64,000 nucleotides of DNA from Ruminococcaceae bacterium KH2T8 (GTDB taxonomy: Bacteria; Bacillota; Clostridia; Saccharofermentanales; Saccharofermentanaceae). The notes beneath the pieces are model-generated. The model made no database searches. It was given only the letters and a program-made list of their open reading frames with translations, and was not told the origin of the DNA. This document shows, one piece after another, positions 26,452 through 36,134 of the stretch. The DNA is taken from the NCBI GenBank assembly GCA_900111435.1, contig FOIY01000002.1, positions 310,001 through 374,000 of the forward strand. Reading direction: 5' to 3'. A program made the translations under genes and the position numbers. Numbering within the stretch: position 1 is the first letter of the stretch; each line of letters starts with the position of its first letter.

Positions 26452-26490
26452 AAAGAGGTTGTCGTAAAGACAACCTCTTTTCTCGTTTTT
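26452..26490 (+). terminator. rplS operon terminator
   Basis: A perfect 12-base-pair stem AAAGAGGTTGTC/GACAACCTCTTT with loop GTAAA, followed by TCTCGTTTTT. Confidence 0.9.
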
Positions 26491-26588
26491 ACGACAAAAA
26501 TATCACAAAATTCCTATTTACTTTGATACCGTTATGATTTAGCATTTTAGTGCTGAATATATTATTAATATAAATAAAGGAGTCGAAT

Positions 26589-28247
26589 ATGAATCTTTCA
26601 CCACTTCAGAAAGCAAGATATGAGTATCAGCCCAAGCTTCCGGGTATGCTCAGAAACGGTATCGCAGATATCTGCGTTAAGGAAGGAGCTGCTACACAGA
26701 GTGTTGCTGATCAGGATAAGATCCAGGCACTTTTCCCTAATACATACGGAAAGCCCGAGATCACTTTCGAGAAGGGTTCCAATACATCTGCTGCTAAGAA
26801 GCAGGTTGTAGGTGTTATCCTTTCCGGTGGACAGGCTCCCGGTGGACACAACGTTATCTCCGGTCTTTATGATGCTCTTAAGGCTACAAACAGCGAGAAC
26901 GTTCTCCTTGGTTTCAAGGGCGGTCCCGACGGACTTCTTAAGAACGACTACGTAGAATTTGACGACAAGTTCATCGATGCATATAGAAATACAGGCGGAT
27001 TCGATATCATCGGTTCCGGCAGAACAAAGCTTGAGACAAAGGAGCAGTTCGCTATCGTTGCTGAGAATGCAAAGAAGAACGGACTTACAGCTATCGTTAT
27101 CATCGGTGGTGATGACTCCAACACAAATGCTGCTACTCTTGCTGAGTACATGGCTGCAAACAACACAGGCGTTCAGGTTATCGGTTGTCCCAAGACTATC
27201 GACGGTGACCTCAAGAACGAGGATATCGAGGCTTCTTTCGGTTTCGATACAGCTACTAAGACATATTCCGAGCTCATCGGTAACATCGAGCGTGACGCTA
27301 ACTCCGCTAAGAAGTACTGGCACTTCATCAAGGTTATGGGTCGTTCCGCTTCTCACGTTGCTCTTGAGTGCGCACTTGAGACACAGCCCAACATCTGCCT
27401 TATCGGTGAGGAAGTTGCTGCTAAGAAGATGTCTCTTGCACAGATCACAAACTACATCGCTGATGCAGTTGAGAAGAGAGGCAACAACGGCGAGAACTTC
27501 GGTGTTGCTATCATCCCCGAAGGTATCGTAGAGTTCGTACCTGAGTTCTCCGCTCTTATCGCTGAGATCAACGAGCTCCTTGCAGGCGAGAAGACAGCTC
27601 AGTTCAATGCGCTTCCTGACTGGAATGCTAAGTATGACTTCATCAAGGCCGGCCTTACAGCTGATGCTTTCAAGGTATTCGACATCCTTCCTCAGGGCAT
27701 CCAGCAGCAGCTCTTCCTTGAGAGAGATCCTCATGGTAATGTTCAGGTTTCCCTCATCGAGTCTGAGAAGCTCTTCTCCGAGATGGTTAAGGCTGAGCTC
27801 GCTAAGAGAAAGGCAGCAGGCACATATAAGGGTAAGTTCGGTGCACAGCATCACTTCTTCGGTTACGAAGGACGTTGCGCATTCCCTTCAAACTTCGATG
27901 CAGATTACTGCTACTCTCTCGGATTCAACGCATTCATGCTCATCCAGTATGGTTTCACAGGTTACCTTTCCAAGGTATCAAATATCTCCAAGCCCGCTGA
28001 GGAGTGGGTTGCAGGCGGTATGCCCATCACAAAGATGATGAACATGGAGAGAAGAAACGGTGAGGACAAGCCCGTTATCAGAAAGGCTCTTGTTGAGCTC
28101 GACGGCAAGCCCTTCAAGTTCTTCGAGGCAAACAGAGAGAAGTGGGCTGTTGAGACATGCTTCACATATCCCGGTGCTATCCAGTACTACGGACCTTCTG
28201 AGGTTTGCGACATCACAACAAGAACTCTCGCACTCGAGAAGTCCTGA
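26589..28247 (+). CDS. pfp: PPi-dependent 6-phosphofructokinase (long type)
   Basis: It phosphorylates fructose 6-phosphate with pyrophosphate, reversibly, saving ATP in glycolysis. The 552-residue length and N-terminal extension match the long (plant-beta-like) PFP class. The donor-site motif is GGDDSN (173-178), where the second Asp replaces the Gly of ATP enzymes. [10 protein letters not shown] carries the PPi-contacting Lys and catalytic Asp, and [14 protein letters not shown] and IPEGIVEF bind sugar phosphate. AAGGAG precedes ATG. The gene stands alone between terminators and interrupts the usual rplS-rbgA-rnhB order. Codon bias is strong, like gdhA and groEL. Confidence 0.95.
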   Translation: MNLSPLQKARYEYQPKLPGMLRNGIADICVKEGAATQSVADQDKIQALFPNTYGKPEITFEKGSNTSAAKKQVVGVILSGGQAPGGHNVISGLYDALKATNSENVLLGFKGGPDGLLKNDYVEFDDKFIDAYRNTGGFDIIGSGRTKLETKEQFAIVAENAKKNGLTAIVIIGGDDSNTNAATLAEYMAANNTGVQVIGCPKTIDGDLKNEDIEASFGFDTATKTYSELIGNIERDANSAKKYWHFIKVMGRSASHVALECALETQPNICLIGEEVAAKKMSLAQITNYIADAVEKRGNNGENFGVAIIPEGIVEFVPEFSALIAEINELLAGEKTAQFNALPDWNAKYDFIKAGLTADAFKVFDILPQGIQQQLFLERDPHGNVQVSLIESEKLFSEMVKAELAKRKAAGTYKGKFGAQHHFFGYEGRCAFPSNFDADYCYSLGFNAFMLIQYGFTGYLSKVSNISKPAEEWVAGGMPITKMMNMERRNGEDKPVIRKALVELDGKPFKFFEANREKWAVETCFTYPGAIQYYGPSEVCDITTRTLALEKS

Positions 28248-28274
28248 TAAGTTTTTTCAAAGCTTGATAACAAG

Positions 28275-28305
28275 ACCGCTTGCGTTTTTACGCAGGCGGT
28301 TTTTG
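28275..28305 (+). terminator. pfp terminator
   Basis: A 10-base-pair stem ACCGCTTGCG/CGCAGGCGGT with loop TTTTTA, followed by TTTTG. Confidence 0.88.
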
Positions 28306-28346
28306 TATGCTATACTTTACTAAGTTTATTTATTTCGGAGTATAAG

Positions 28347-29231
28347 ATGAGTGATGATATAAAGAGCATAAACTGGTTCCCGGGTCATATGCGTAAGGCA
28401 TTGAACGAGACAGTTGAGAATCTTAAGAAAGTTGATTGTGTTTACGAGACCTGTGATGCGAGGATCCCTTTCTCGAGCAGAAATCCCGAGCTTGATAAGC
28501 TCGTCGGAAATAAGCCCAGAGTCGTGATACTTAATAAAGCTGACCTTGCTGATCCCGATCAGACCGATAAGTGGATAGCTTACTTTAAGGATAAGGGTAT
28601 ATCAGCTATCCCGATGGAAGCTAATCGTAAGAAGGGACTTGATAAGCTCTATTCCGTAACTGATGTTCTCTGCGGAGATATTATTGAAAAGGCAAAGGCT
28701 AAGGGTATGCAGGGGAAGACTATCAAGGTCCTTGTCGTAGGTGTCCCTAATACCGGAAAGTCGACACTCATAAACGGTATTGCGGGACGAAAGGCTGCCG
28801 TTACGGGAAATAAACCCGGCGTTACAAGAAATGTTAAGTGGATAAGGACTGAAGGTAAGCTTGATCTTATGGACATGCCAGGTGTTCTCTGGCCTAAAAT
28901 AGCGACTAAGAGATCTCAGCTAGTTCTTACGGCAACCGGTGCGATCAAGTCTGAAGTTACCGATACGCTCGAAGTTGCATATGAGACTTGTAATCTCCTC
29001 TGGAAGCTCTATCCTAAGTGTATGAGCGAAAGATATAACATCGCTGAGGATTATCTTGATACCATGGGCGATGAATACGACAGATTTCTTGCGATGGGTA
29101 AGGGCAGAGGTTGCCTTATGAGCGGCGGAAGGATTGATGAGGAGAGATTCGCAAGACTCCTCCTTGATGACTTGAGATCCGGAAGGATTGGAAGGATCAC
29201 TCTCGAAAGTCCGGATAAGCCCGAATCCTAA
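28347..29231 (+). CDS. rbgA: Ribosome biogenesis GTPase RbgA (YlqF)
   Basis: RbgA completes 50S assembly. The 294-residue protein has circularly permuted GTPase motifs: G4 LNKADLAD (about 72-79) comes before G1 VGVPNTGKSTLING, with DMPGVLWPK (G3) after it. The N-terminal INWFPGHMRKA is diagnostic. A C-terminal RNA-binding helix bundle follows. It is co-transcribed with rnhB ten bases downstream. Confidence 0.95.
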   Translation: MSDDIKSINWFPGHMRKALNETVENLKKVDCVYETCDARIPFSSRNPELDKLVGNKPRVVILNKADLADPDQTDKWIAYFKDKGISAIPMEANRKKGLDKLYSVTDVLCGDIIEKAKAKGMQGKTIKVLVVGVPNTGKSTLINGIAGRKAAVTGNKPGVTRNVKWIRTEGKLDLMDMPGVLWPKIATKRSQLVLTATGAIKSEVTDTLEVAYETCNLLWKLYPKCMSERYNIAEDYLDTMGDEYDRFLAMGKGRGCLMSGGRIDEERFARLLLDDLRSGRIGRITLESPDKPES

Positions 29232-29241
29232 GGAGACATAT

Positions 29242-29886
29242 ATGGCACGACTTACATTAGAACAGCTCGAAGAAAAATATGAATCACTCTATGTTTACGA
29301 GAAGGAAGCTTTCGCTAAGGGAGCTAAGCTCGTTGCAGGTATAGATGAAGCGGGAAGAGGCCCTCTTGCAGGCCCTGTAGTAGCGGCTGCTTGTATCCTC
29401 GATCCTGAAGTTAAGATCCTTGGCCTTGATGATTCCAAGAAGCTTTCCGAGAAGAAAAGAGAAGAACTCTTCGTACAGATCAAGGAGAAAGCTCTTGCTT
29501 ATGCGGTATGTGAAGTCGATGCTCAGACTATTGATGAGATCAACATATTAAATGCCACTAAAAAGGCAATGCTCACGTGTGTTAAGAAACTCGAGAGCAA
29601 TGGTCATAAGCCTGATGTTCTTCTGATCGATGCAGTCAAGCTTGAAGGTACGGATTGTGAAGTCATACCGATAATAAAGGGAGATGCAAAGTCTGATTCG
29701 ATCGCGGCGGCTTCAGTCCTTGCAAAAGTTACAAGGGACCATATCATGCAGGAGATGGATGAGGTGTACCCCGGGTACGGATTTGCAAAGCACAAGGGAT
29801 ACGGCACCAAAGATCATTATGCCGGAATAAGAGAAAAAGGAATGTGCCCCATCCATAGGAGAACATTCCTTAAAGTCATTCATTGA
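29242..29886 (+). CDS. rnhB: Ribonuclease HII
   Basis: RNase HII cuts at ribonucleotides in DNA and removes RNA from hybrids. The 214-residue protein contains VAGIDEAGRGPLAGPVVAAA with the catalytic Asp-Glu pair, DDSKKLSEKKREEL, LIDAVKL and GDAKSDSIAAASVLAKVTRD. AAGGAG before the ATG at 29242 fixes the start. It ends 14 bases before the convergent GGDEF-EAL gene, with no clear hairpin in between. Confidence 0.96.
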   Translation: MARLTLEQLEEKYESLYVYEKEAFAKGAKLVAGIDEAGRGPLAGPVVAAACILDPEVKILGLDDSKKLSEKKREELFVQIKEKALAYAVCEVDAQTIDEINILNATKKAMLTCVKKLESNGHKPDVLLIDAVKLEGTDCEVIPIIKGDAKSDSIAAASVLAKVTRDHIMQEMDEVYPGYGFAKHKGYGTKDHYAGIREKGMCPIHRRTFLKVIH

Positions 29887-29899
29887 TATAGGTCTTATC

Positions 29900-31537
29900 T
29901 TAGTTCTTCTTGAGCTTAGTCGCGAAGAATCTCTCAGAGAGTGCCTTCTCGTATTTTTCTGTCTGGAAGAGAGTACAACCGAAAGACTTAAGTTCTTCGA
30001 TCCTTTCTTCAGACTGTACACCTGTCGAGATAACATCAAGTCCCAATCTGTTAGCCATAGTTATAAGGCCCTCGAGAATGATATCTTTCTTGGGTGTGCT
30101 GTTGACAGTGATATTAGAGTTTATCTTTATTGAATCGCACTCAAGCTCGTGAAGGAGTCTGATCGAAGAATAACCCTTACCGTAATTATCGATAGTAACA
30201 GCGATACCCGTAGACTTGAGCTTGGAAGTAGCGAAGACGAGCGCTTCGTACTCTTCGTGGAATCCGGCCTCAGTGAATTCGATATTAATAAGACTATGAT
30301 CGATATCGTAATTATCTACGATCCTTATGATGTCTTCCGTTATGTCTGAAGTGATAAGGTCATAGTGAGAGAAGTTGAAGGAGATAGGTACAACATTAAT
30401 ACCTTCATTGATCCACTGCTTGAGCTTACAGCACACTGTATCAAGAACATAAAGATCTATGTCCGATATGAGGTTATTCTGCTCGGCTACAGAGATAAAT
30501 GACTCGGGTGTAACGATATGCCCCTGACGTCTCCAGCGTACGAGAGCCTCGGCTCCTGCGATATTGAGCTCGGTATCGTTACGGAATATAGGCTGATAGT
30601 AAACAAGGAAATTGCCTGCATCGAGGTCAGCCTTTATCTCTTCAACATATGACTGCTGATTGCTGAGGATATTATCGGTATTCTCGTTATAGTAGATGAT
30701 ATCCTTGGAATTTGTTCTCTTAGCAAGAGCAACAGTTACACTGGCCGCACTCATAACGACTCCCGGATCATCGTGAGCGGGTGTCATGAGGACCACGCCT
30801 GCGTTAACAGTTATCTGATATTCGATAAGGTCACCGTTGTTCTCGAGATTGACCTTGACCTTTCTTATGAATTCCGTGATCTTTGTAAGGTTATCCTTAA
30901 GAACAATGATGACGAAATTATCACCGCCGAGTCTTGCTACGAATTCTCCGTTCTTATGGTCGAGCTGATCGTTGATATCCTGTGCGAAATCGCGGAGCAT
31001 CATATCTGTCGTCTCATAGCCGAAGAGCTTGTTCATGACCTTACAGTTCTTGATATTGGAATAGACGATGGCATATTGATCCTGAATGTTGTTTGCCATT
31101 GCCTCTGCGAGCTTCTTAAAGAAGAATGTCTTATTGGGGATACCTGTCATGGGATCGAAGTAGAAGAGATCATCATAAGATTTCTGAAGATTCTTAACAG
31201 CGACACCGCTAAGGACAGTCTCTGCAAAAATATTGAATTGTGCTTTGGATAATTCATCGAGAGGCTCCGCATCAGGGAATCTGTAGATCCTGATGACGAC
31301 AGTCTTGGTATCAGTTGTTTCTTTTGAGTAATCAAACTCTTCGCCGAGCTTCGCGGAAGCGGCGGAATAGATGACCTGTGAATCTCCCGGAACACCGTCG
31401 GAGAAGATACGATAAGCGACCTTACTTATCCCGAGTTGACATGCGATAGACTTGGCAGCTTCAGATTCGTTGATCGAACCGCTGAAGCATTCGCACGTCT
31501 TGATCAGATCGAGTATGTCGCCATATGAAATGTCCAT
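29900..31537 (-). CDS. Degenerate GGDEF-EAL protein (probable c-di-GMP effector)
   Basis: About 545 residues from the ATG at 31537, with no membrane segment. Residues 1 to about 125 are a possible GAF-like sensor. The GGDEF domain has GGDNF (204-208) in place of GGDEF. The EAL domain keeps EALVRW (Glu330) and Asn in FNFSHYD, but has IDNYGKGYSS where DDFG is expected, IKIN for KID, and STGVQ where the catalytic Glu of EGVE should be. Both activities are therefore probably lost, leaving a c-di-GMP or GTP binding regulator. It is convergent with rnhB and has its own promoter. Confidence 0.85.
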   Translation of the reverse strand: MDISYGDILDLIKTCECFSGSINESEAAKSIACQLGISKVAYRIFSDGVPGDSQVIYSAASAKLGEEFDYSKETTDTKTVVIRIYRFPDAEPLDELSKAQFNIFAETVLSGVAVKNLQKSYDDLFYFDPMTGIPNKTFFFKKLAEAMANNIQDQYAIVYSNIKNCKVMNKLFGYETTDMMLRDFAQDINDQLDHKNGEFVARLGGDNFVIIVLKDNLTKITEFIRKVKVNLENNGDLIEYQITVNAGVVLMTPAHDDPGVVMSAASVTVALAKRTNSKDIIYYNENTDNILSNQQSYVEEIKADLDAGNFLVYYQPIFRNDTELNIAGAEALVRWRRQGHIVTPESFISVAEQNNLISDIDLYVLDTVCCKLKQWINEGINVVPISFNFSHYDLITSDITEDIIRIVDNYDIDHSLINIEFTEAGFHEEYEALVFATSKLKSTGIAVTIDNYGKGYSSIRLLHELECDSIKINSNITVNSTPKKDIILEGLITMANRLGLDVISTGVQSEERIEELKSFGCTLFQTEKYEKALSERFFATKLKKN

Positions 31538-31567
31538 TAATTGTTTCCCCACATTTTTATCAATTAC

Positions 31568-31596
31568 ATAGTATGTGATATTCGTATATATTTCAA
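31568..31596 (-). promoter_or_regulatory. Promoter of the GGDEF-EAL gene
   Basis: On the minus strand: TTGAAA (31596-31591), a 17-base spacer and TACTAT (31573-31568), about 31 bases before the start codon. The rest of the 31600-31756 gap is AT-rich with no supported gene. Confidence 0.6.
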
Positions 31597-31754
31597 ACAA
31601 TAATAGTTGATATTTAAACTAAATCCGATTTACAACCATCTATGTATATGCATTATTGGTTTCTTAAAAGCATTTAAAAATCAACGTTTTGTACAATCTA
31701 TAACGAATGAAGTTTCTTGTGTAACGTATATTATACTTCAGATCGATCCCGGGG

Positions 31755-31786
31755 TACAAAAAAGGCACCGTATGAACGGTGCCTTT
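31755..31786 (-). terminator. Terminator of the 31812 lipoprotein gene
   Basis: An 11-base-pair stem AAAGGCACCGT/ACGGTGCCTTT with a four-base loop (31761-31786). On the minus strand it is followed by a T tract. Confidence 0.88.
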
Positions 31787-31811
31787 GAATACAATATTTT
31801 TATGTCAGTCA

Positions 31812-32447
31812 TCATGAGAAGTCGATCTTGCTCAATACTTCATCGATACCATCCTGAGTGAGGCAGTTGATGGTGATAACGGTCATCGTATCATTATTGT
31901 AATTGATGATCCTGGCGTTGATGATCTCAGTGCCGTCAACCTCATAGTTGGAGTAGGTAATAGTAACTGTCTTGGATCCGAGCTTTACCGTCTCGAAATC
32001 AGATGTATTGAGAACTGCGCTGTAATCATCAGAGGAACAGCCGGGAACATACATGAGCATGATGCACATATTGTCTCCGTTTTCAGCCTTCCATACCGAC
32101 TCGTAAGCAACATCATTGAATCCGAGTTCATCTTCGGGCTTTCTGATGAGGGTATCATTTCCCCAGAATTCGGATGTAGCATCCTCATCGAGGTGTGTCC
32201 ATCCTTCGGGTGTGGAAACCGTCAATCCGGAATTGAGATTAACATAAGCTGTCTCAGAGTATACGCCCATGATATCGGAATAAGATGTCTTCATATCAGC
32301 CTGAGCGATTGTGGTCTCACTTGTTGTATCTCTTGATTCACCGAGTACCGTAGAAGAAGACTCCGCGGTATCCCTTGAGCACGAAGCCATAAGTATCGAT
32401 GAAACAAGGAGTAGTGATGCGATGATGGTCTTGGTGGTTCTTTTCAT
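31812..32447 (-). CDS. Small secreted lipoprotein, unknown function
   Basis: A 211-residue protein with a lipoprotein signal peptide (MKRTTKTIIASLLL..., lipobox MASC, Cys about 23). A Ser/Thr-rich spacer follows, then a compact domain of about 150 residues with NLNSGLTVSTPEGW at its start, reminiscent of small beta-rich lipoproteins that begin with a Tyr- or Phe-containing strand and then SxPxGW. No family can be named with confidence. It stands alone between its terminator and the AT-rich efp upstream region. Confidence 0.75.
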   Translation of the reverse strand: MKRTTKTIIASLLLVSSILMASCSRDTAESSSTVLGESRDTTSETTIAQADMKTSYSDIMGVYSETAYVNLNSGLTVSTPEGWTHLDEDATSEFWGNDTLIRKPEDELGFNDVAYESVWKAENGDNMCIMLMYVPGCSSDDYSAVLNTSDFETVKLGSKTVTITYSNYEVDGTEIINARIINYNNDTMTVITINCLTQDGIDEVLSKIDFS

Positions 32448-32599
32448 GATATCGACTCCCTTGTTCTTTACTTCGGATATAATTTAACGATAACTATAGT
32501 TTAAATCAATAGACTTTACTGAAAATTAGCAACAATTAAGCATTTCTTAATACTTTACTTAATGAACAGATTGCATAATCAACTCTTAAAATAAGATAC

Positions 32600-32628
32600 T
32601 TGCAGTATTTGCACTCTTTTATTAAAAT
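32600..32628 (+). promoter_or_regulatory. efp promoter
   Basis: TTGCAG (32600-32605), a 17-base spacer and TAAAAT (32623-32628), 53 bases before ATG. The remainder of the 32448-32681 gap is AT-rich and holds no gene. Confidence 0.6.
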
Positions 32629-32681
32629 ATCTAATTGTCAATAACTATGATATTAATAGTGCATAAACAAAGGAGATTATT

Positions 32682-33239
32682 ATGATCAGTGCAGGTGACT
32701 TCAGAAACGGATTGTGCTTCGAGATGGACAGCCAGGTCTATCAGGTAGTTGAATTCCAGCATGTTAAGCCCGGTAAGGGAGCTGCTTTCGTAAGAACAAA
32801 GTATAAGAACGTTAAGACAGGTTCAGTAGTTGAAAGATCTTTCAACCCCAACGAGAAGTTTGAGCAGGCTCAGCTCGACAGAAGAGATATGCAGTATATC
32901 TATTCCGACGGTGAGCTCTACTACTTCATGGACCAGGAGTCCTATGAGCAGATCCCGATCCACGCTGAGTCTATCGGTGAGGCTATCAAGTTCCTTAAGG
33001 AAGAGATGATCTGTAAGGTTCTTTCTTATAAGGGTGAGATCTTCTCCGTTGAGCTTCCCATCACAGTTGAGCTCGAGATCACAGAGTGCGAGCCCGGTGT
33101 TAAGGGTGATACGGCTAACAACGCTTCCAAGTATGCTACACTTGAGACAGGTGCTGTCGTTAAGGTTCCTCTCTTCGTTAACCAGAACGAGAAGATCCGT
33201 GTAGATACAAGAACAGGCGAGTATCTCGAGAGAGCATAA
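32682..33239 (+). CDS. efp: Elongation factor P
   Basis: EF-P rescues ribosomes stalled at polyproline. The 185-residue protein has the KOW-like domain I with the loop [10 protein letters not shown] (Lys32 at the tip, the usual modification site), domain II with [21 protein letters not shown] and domain III with the [24 protein letters not shown] signature. Which modification system acts here cannot be told from this window. AAGGAG precedes ATG; a strong terminator follows. Confidence 0.97.
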   Translation: MISAGDFRNGLCFEMDSQVYQVVEFQHVKPGKGAAFVRTKYKNVKTGSVVERSFNPNEKFEQAQLDRRDMQYIYSDGELYYFMDQESYEQIPIHAESIGEAIKFLKEEMICKVLSYKGEIFSVELPITVELEITECEPGVKGDTANNASKYATLETGAVVKVPLFVNQNEKIRVDTRTGEYLERA

Positions 33240-33257
33240 TTTAATTCGTATATCTGT

Positions 33258-33295
33258 GTGGTTCGGCGTATTTGCTGCGCCGAACCACTATTTTT
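33258..33295 (+). terminator. efp terminator
   Basis: A perfect 11-base-pair stem GTGGTTCGGCG/CGCCGAACCAC with a nine-base loop, followed by TATTTTT. Confidence 0.9.
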
Positions 33296-33314
33296 ATAGC
33301 AAAGAGCGTACCTT

Positions 33315-33719
33315 ATGAGTGAAAATACAGTAAATGAATCGATAAAAGGCGATCGATCGATGACGCAGGGCTTTGTGGCCCAGTATGCAGCTGAGGCTGC
33401 TCTTCAGATCGACGGAGTAGCTGAATTAGTTCCTTCTTTTGCTGTAGCTCTAAAGGAAAAGGCAGGAGTTGTACACGAGGGTAAAGGTGTCCGTGTTGTC
33501 TTCGGACAGACACAGAATGACATCACATCCATTACCGTATATCCTGTCGTTTTTTATGGTAAGATTATTCCTGAAGTGGCTTGGGAGATCCAGGAACGCG
33601 TCAAATCCGATGTTGAGCGCTTCACGGGTCTTGATGTTGAGGCTGTTGACGTATTCGTCTGCGGCGTCAGGGAAATGCCGCAGGAGGAAGTCAAGGATCA
33701 GGAGGAAGAAGATCAATGA
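33315..33719 (+). CDS. Asp23/Gls24 family envelope stress protein
   Basis: A 134-residue Asp23-family protein, with QIDGVAELVPSF, GVRVVFGQTQNDITSITVYPVVFYG and the VDVFVCGVREM strand, ending in an acidic tail. In Staphylococcus Asp23 is a membrane-associated protein anchored by AmaP; the anchor gene follows here with a four-base overlap. It is the first gene of the asp23-to-recN operon. The ribosome site is weak. Confidence 0.92.
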   Translation: MSENTVNESIKGDRSMTQGFVAQYAAEAALQIDGVAELVPSFAVALKEKAGVVHEGKGVRVVFGQTQNDITSITVYPVVFYGKIIPEVAWEIQERVKSDVERFTGLDVEAVDVFVCGVREMPQEEVKDQEEEDQ

Positions 33720-34270
33720 ACGGTTTCATGAGAGTATTGATGTTCATATATTCCGTATTCATCTCACTCTTATCGATAGTGTTACTCTATGCACTTATCG
33801 ATGACGGTATCTTTGCCGATATCCTTTCTCCGTTAGCATCGATCGTAAATGATCCTGCTACCAAGTTTATTTATCTTGCGATCCTTCTCGTTATCCTTAT
33901 AAGCTGTGTTACTTCTATATCGACACTCCTTACTTCCGGAAGGATCTATAAGACAAAGCTTCGTAAGAACGATATCGGTTCAGTAGATATCGGAGCAGAT
34001 GCTATCGAGAGCATTGCACTTAATTCCGCAAAGTCCGCTCAGGTTGGTATCAAGAGCGCTAAGGCCAGGGTAACCGCAGCTAAGAACGGTTCCATCAAGG
34101 TCAATATAAATGCAGTCCTTTATTCTAATACGGAGATCCCTGCATCCATGTCAAAGGTACAGGAAAAGGTCAAGAAGGATATCGAGAGATATACCGGTAT
34201 CATCGTTGAAAACGTATTTGTAAAGGTAAGCAGAGTAGAGCCTATCGTTGCTAAGGTAGAAGGAAGATAA
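33716..34270 (+). CDS. amaP: Alkaline shock response membrane anchor AmaP
   Basis: A 184-residue protein with two N-terminal membrane helices (about 5-25 and 50-75) and a C-terminal Asp23-like domain (IKVNINAVLYSNTEIPASMS, VKKDIERYTGIIVENVFVKVS). It is expected to tether the Asp23 protein encoded just upstream. It overlaps that gene by four bases. Confidence 0.9.
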   Translation: MNGFMRVLMFIYSVFISLLSIVLLYALIDDGIFADILSPLASIVNDPATKFIYLAILLVILISCVTSISTLLTSGRIYKTKLRKNDIGSVDIGADAIESIALNSAKSAQVGIKSAKARVTAAKNGSIKVNINAVLYSNTEIPASMSKVQEKVKKDIERYTGIIVENVFVKVSRVEPIVAKVEGR

Positions 34271-34273
34271 TTT

Positions 34274-34510
34274 ATGGAAAGACTTCTTTCTAAGATCTTC
34301 GAGAAGCTTCAGAATACAAAAGCGGGAACACTTTGCGCTTTTGCATTCTTTATTATCGGAATACTTATTTGCGTATTCGGATTCTTTAAAACGTTATTTA
34401 TTATTTTGTTTACGGCAGTTGGTTTCTTTGTCGGCTCGTTCCTCTTCAGTGATATGAGCAAGTTCAAGAAATTCCTTGACAGGATACTTCCGCCGGGAGG
34501 AGTAAGATGA
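34274..34510 (+). CDS. DUF2273 small membrane protein
   Basis: A 78-residue protein with two hydrophobic helices and a Gly-rich turn (FTAVGFFVGSFLF), matching the DUF2273 proteins that sit between amaP and nusB in many Bacillota. It probably belongs to the Asp23/AmaP membrane complex. It overlaps nusB by four bases. Confidence 0.88.
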   Translation: MERLLSKIFEKLQNTKAGTLCAFAFFIIGILICVFGFFKTLFIILFTAVGFFVGSFLFSDMSKFKKFLDRILPPGGVR

Positions 34511-34905
34511 GCAGGATCGAGACACGTGAGGCAATAGTTTTCTTTATCTATCAGACAGATTTCAGGTCAGAGGAGATCCTTGACCAGATCAAGATCTATC
34601 TGAATGAGAATCCCGCTATCGAAGATGATAAGGATTATTTCATAAGCACTGTTATGGGTGTTATGGATAATCGTGAGAGCATTGATGCAAAGATCTCATC
34701 CTTCCTTAAGAAGTGGACTATCAACAGGATACCTAAGCTTGACAGAGCTATTCTCGAGACCGCCGTATATGAGATAGAAAACGGTGAGGATATTCCCGTA
34801 AGTGTTACTATCAACGAGGCTGTAAGGCTTTCCAAGAAGTACGGAACCGAGGATTCGTCATCCTACATTAACGGAGTGCTCTCCAGTTTTGAGAAGAGCC
34901 TTTAA
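34507..34905 (+). CDS. nusB: Transcription antitermination factor NusB
   Basis: NusB binds boxA RNA with S10 for rRNA antitermination. The 132-residue all-helical protein has the N-terminal R-x-x-A segment and the conserved INRIPKLDRAILETAVYEI, PVSVTINEAVRLSKKYG and YINGVL motifs. GGGAGG precedes ATG. Confidence 0.96.
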   Translation: MSRIETREAIVFFIYQTDFRSEEILDQIKIYLNENPAIEDDKDYFISTVMGVMDNRESIDAKISSFLKKWTINRIPKLDRAILETAVYEIENGEDIPVSVTINEAVRLSKKYGTEDSSSYINGVLSSFEKSL

Positions 34906-34916
34906 GGGGCTTACTC

Positions 34917-36134
34917 ATGTATAGTTTCAGCTCAGTAACAGAACTGAATGAGTATGCAGACGGCGTACTTTCTTCTGACGAGCGATTAAGTTCACTTTCT
35001 GTCACGGGAGAGATCACCAATCTTACGATCTACAGATCGAGCGGACATGCTTACTTTTCTCTTAAGGATGAAACATCACAGATCAACTGTGTCATGTTCC
35101 GTAATTACCTTTCCAATCTGAACTTCACGCCCGAAAACGGCATGCAGGTCGTTCTTACGGGTGTAGCTACGATCTATTCTCCTACGGGAAAATATCAGAT
35201 CAAGGGTTTTGCCATGGCAAGAAAGGGTAAGGGAGACCTTGCCGAGCAGATGAAGCTCCTTTTCCAAAAACTCTCCAAGGAAGGATTATTCCTGCCGGAG
35301 CACAAGGTTAGGATCCCCGTATTGCCCGAGCGTATCGGTGTTATAACTTCTCCGGCCGGAGCTGTTATCCACGATATCATCAATACATTGAACAGACGTA
35401 ACCCTCATTATGATCTGCTGATATATCCTTCAGCCGTACAGGGTGAGGCTTGTGCCCGTGAGGTGTGTGAAGGTATCGATTACTTTTCCTCTAATAAGAA
35501 CGTTGATGTTATCATCATTGCCAGAGGAGGCGGATCCATCGAGGATCTCTTCGGATTTAATGATGAGACTCTTGCGCGTAAGATATATGATTGTGATATT
35601 CCTGTCATCTCGGCTGTCGGTCATGAGACTGACTATACTATCTGTGATTATGTAGCAGACCTTAGAGCTCCCACGCCGACTGCGGCAGCAGAGCTCGTTA
35701 TCGGCAGATATGATGACCTTATCGGTAGTATCGCAGCGCTCAAGAGTATGCTCAATCTGTCGCTTACCAATTATGTTGAGAGCAGGAGAAGAAGGCTGGA
35801 TGCACTTCGCGACAGTAAAGCTCTATATTCGCCTATGGTATATATCGAGAAGCTCAGGATGGAACTTGATCACATAAAGGAGCAGCTCATAGCTTCAGGA
35901 AAAGCCATGACTGATGAACAAAGATACCGTCTTAGAGGTATAATTGAAAGTATAGAGCATTTGGGACCCATGAATGTTCTTAAGAGAGGATATGCCTATA
36001 TCGAATCCGACGGTGCAGCATTGTCCTCGATCGATAAGATAACGAAAGGTGACTCGATTGATATCGTCCTTGCTGACGGTAGAGCAGAAGCACTTATTAC
36101 AGATATAGTCCGAAATGAGGGAGACAATAAATGA
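34917..36134 (+). CDS. xseA: Exodeoxyribonuclease VII large subunit
   Basis: The catalytic subunit of the single-strand exonuclease. The 405-residue protein has an OB-fold (LSVTGEITNLTIYRSSGHAYFSLKD), the IGVITSPAGAVIHDIINTL and ARGGGSIEDLFGFNDETLARKI core, and VGHETDYTICDYVADLRAPTPTAAAELV. A shortened helical region and a C-terminal barrel follow. At 405 residues it is near the lower end for the family, because the coiled coil is short. It overlaps xseB by four bases. Confidence 0.96.
   Translation: MYSFSSVTELNEYADGVLSSDERLSSLSVTGEITNLTIYRSSGHAYFSLKDETSQINCVMFRNYLSNLNFTPENGMQVVLTGVATIYSPTGKYQIKGFAMARKGKGDLAEQMKLLFQKLSKEGLFLPEHKVRIPVLPERIGVITSPAGAVIHDIINTLNRRNPHYDLLIYPSAVQGEACAREVCEGIDYFSSNKNVDVIIIARGGGSIEDLFGFNDETLARKIYDCDIPVISAVGHETDYTICDYVADLRAPTPTAAAELVIGRYDDLIGSIAALKSMLNLSLTNYVESRRRRLDALRDSKALYSPMVYIEKLRMELDHIKEQLIASGKAMTDEQRYRLRGIIESIEHLGPMNVLKRGYAYIESDGAALSSIDKITKGDSIDIVLADGRAEALITDIVRNEGDNK

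Noticed and set aside
31607..31861. 84-residue ORF in the gap before the 31812 gene
   Set aside because: It reads through a terminator hairpin, overlaps the lipoprotein gene in antisense and has no ribosome site or family features.
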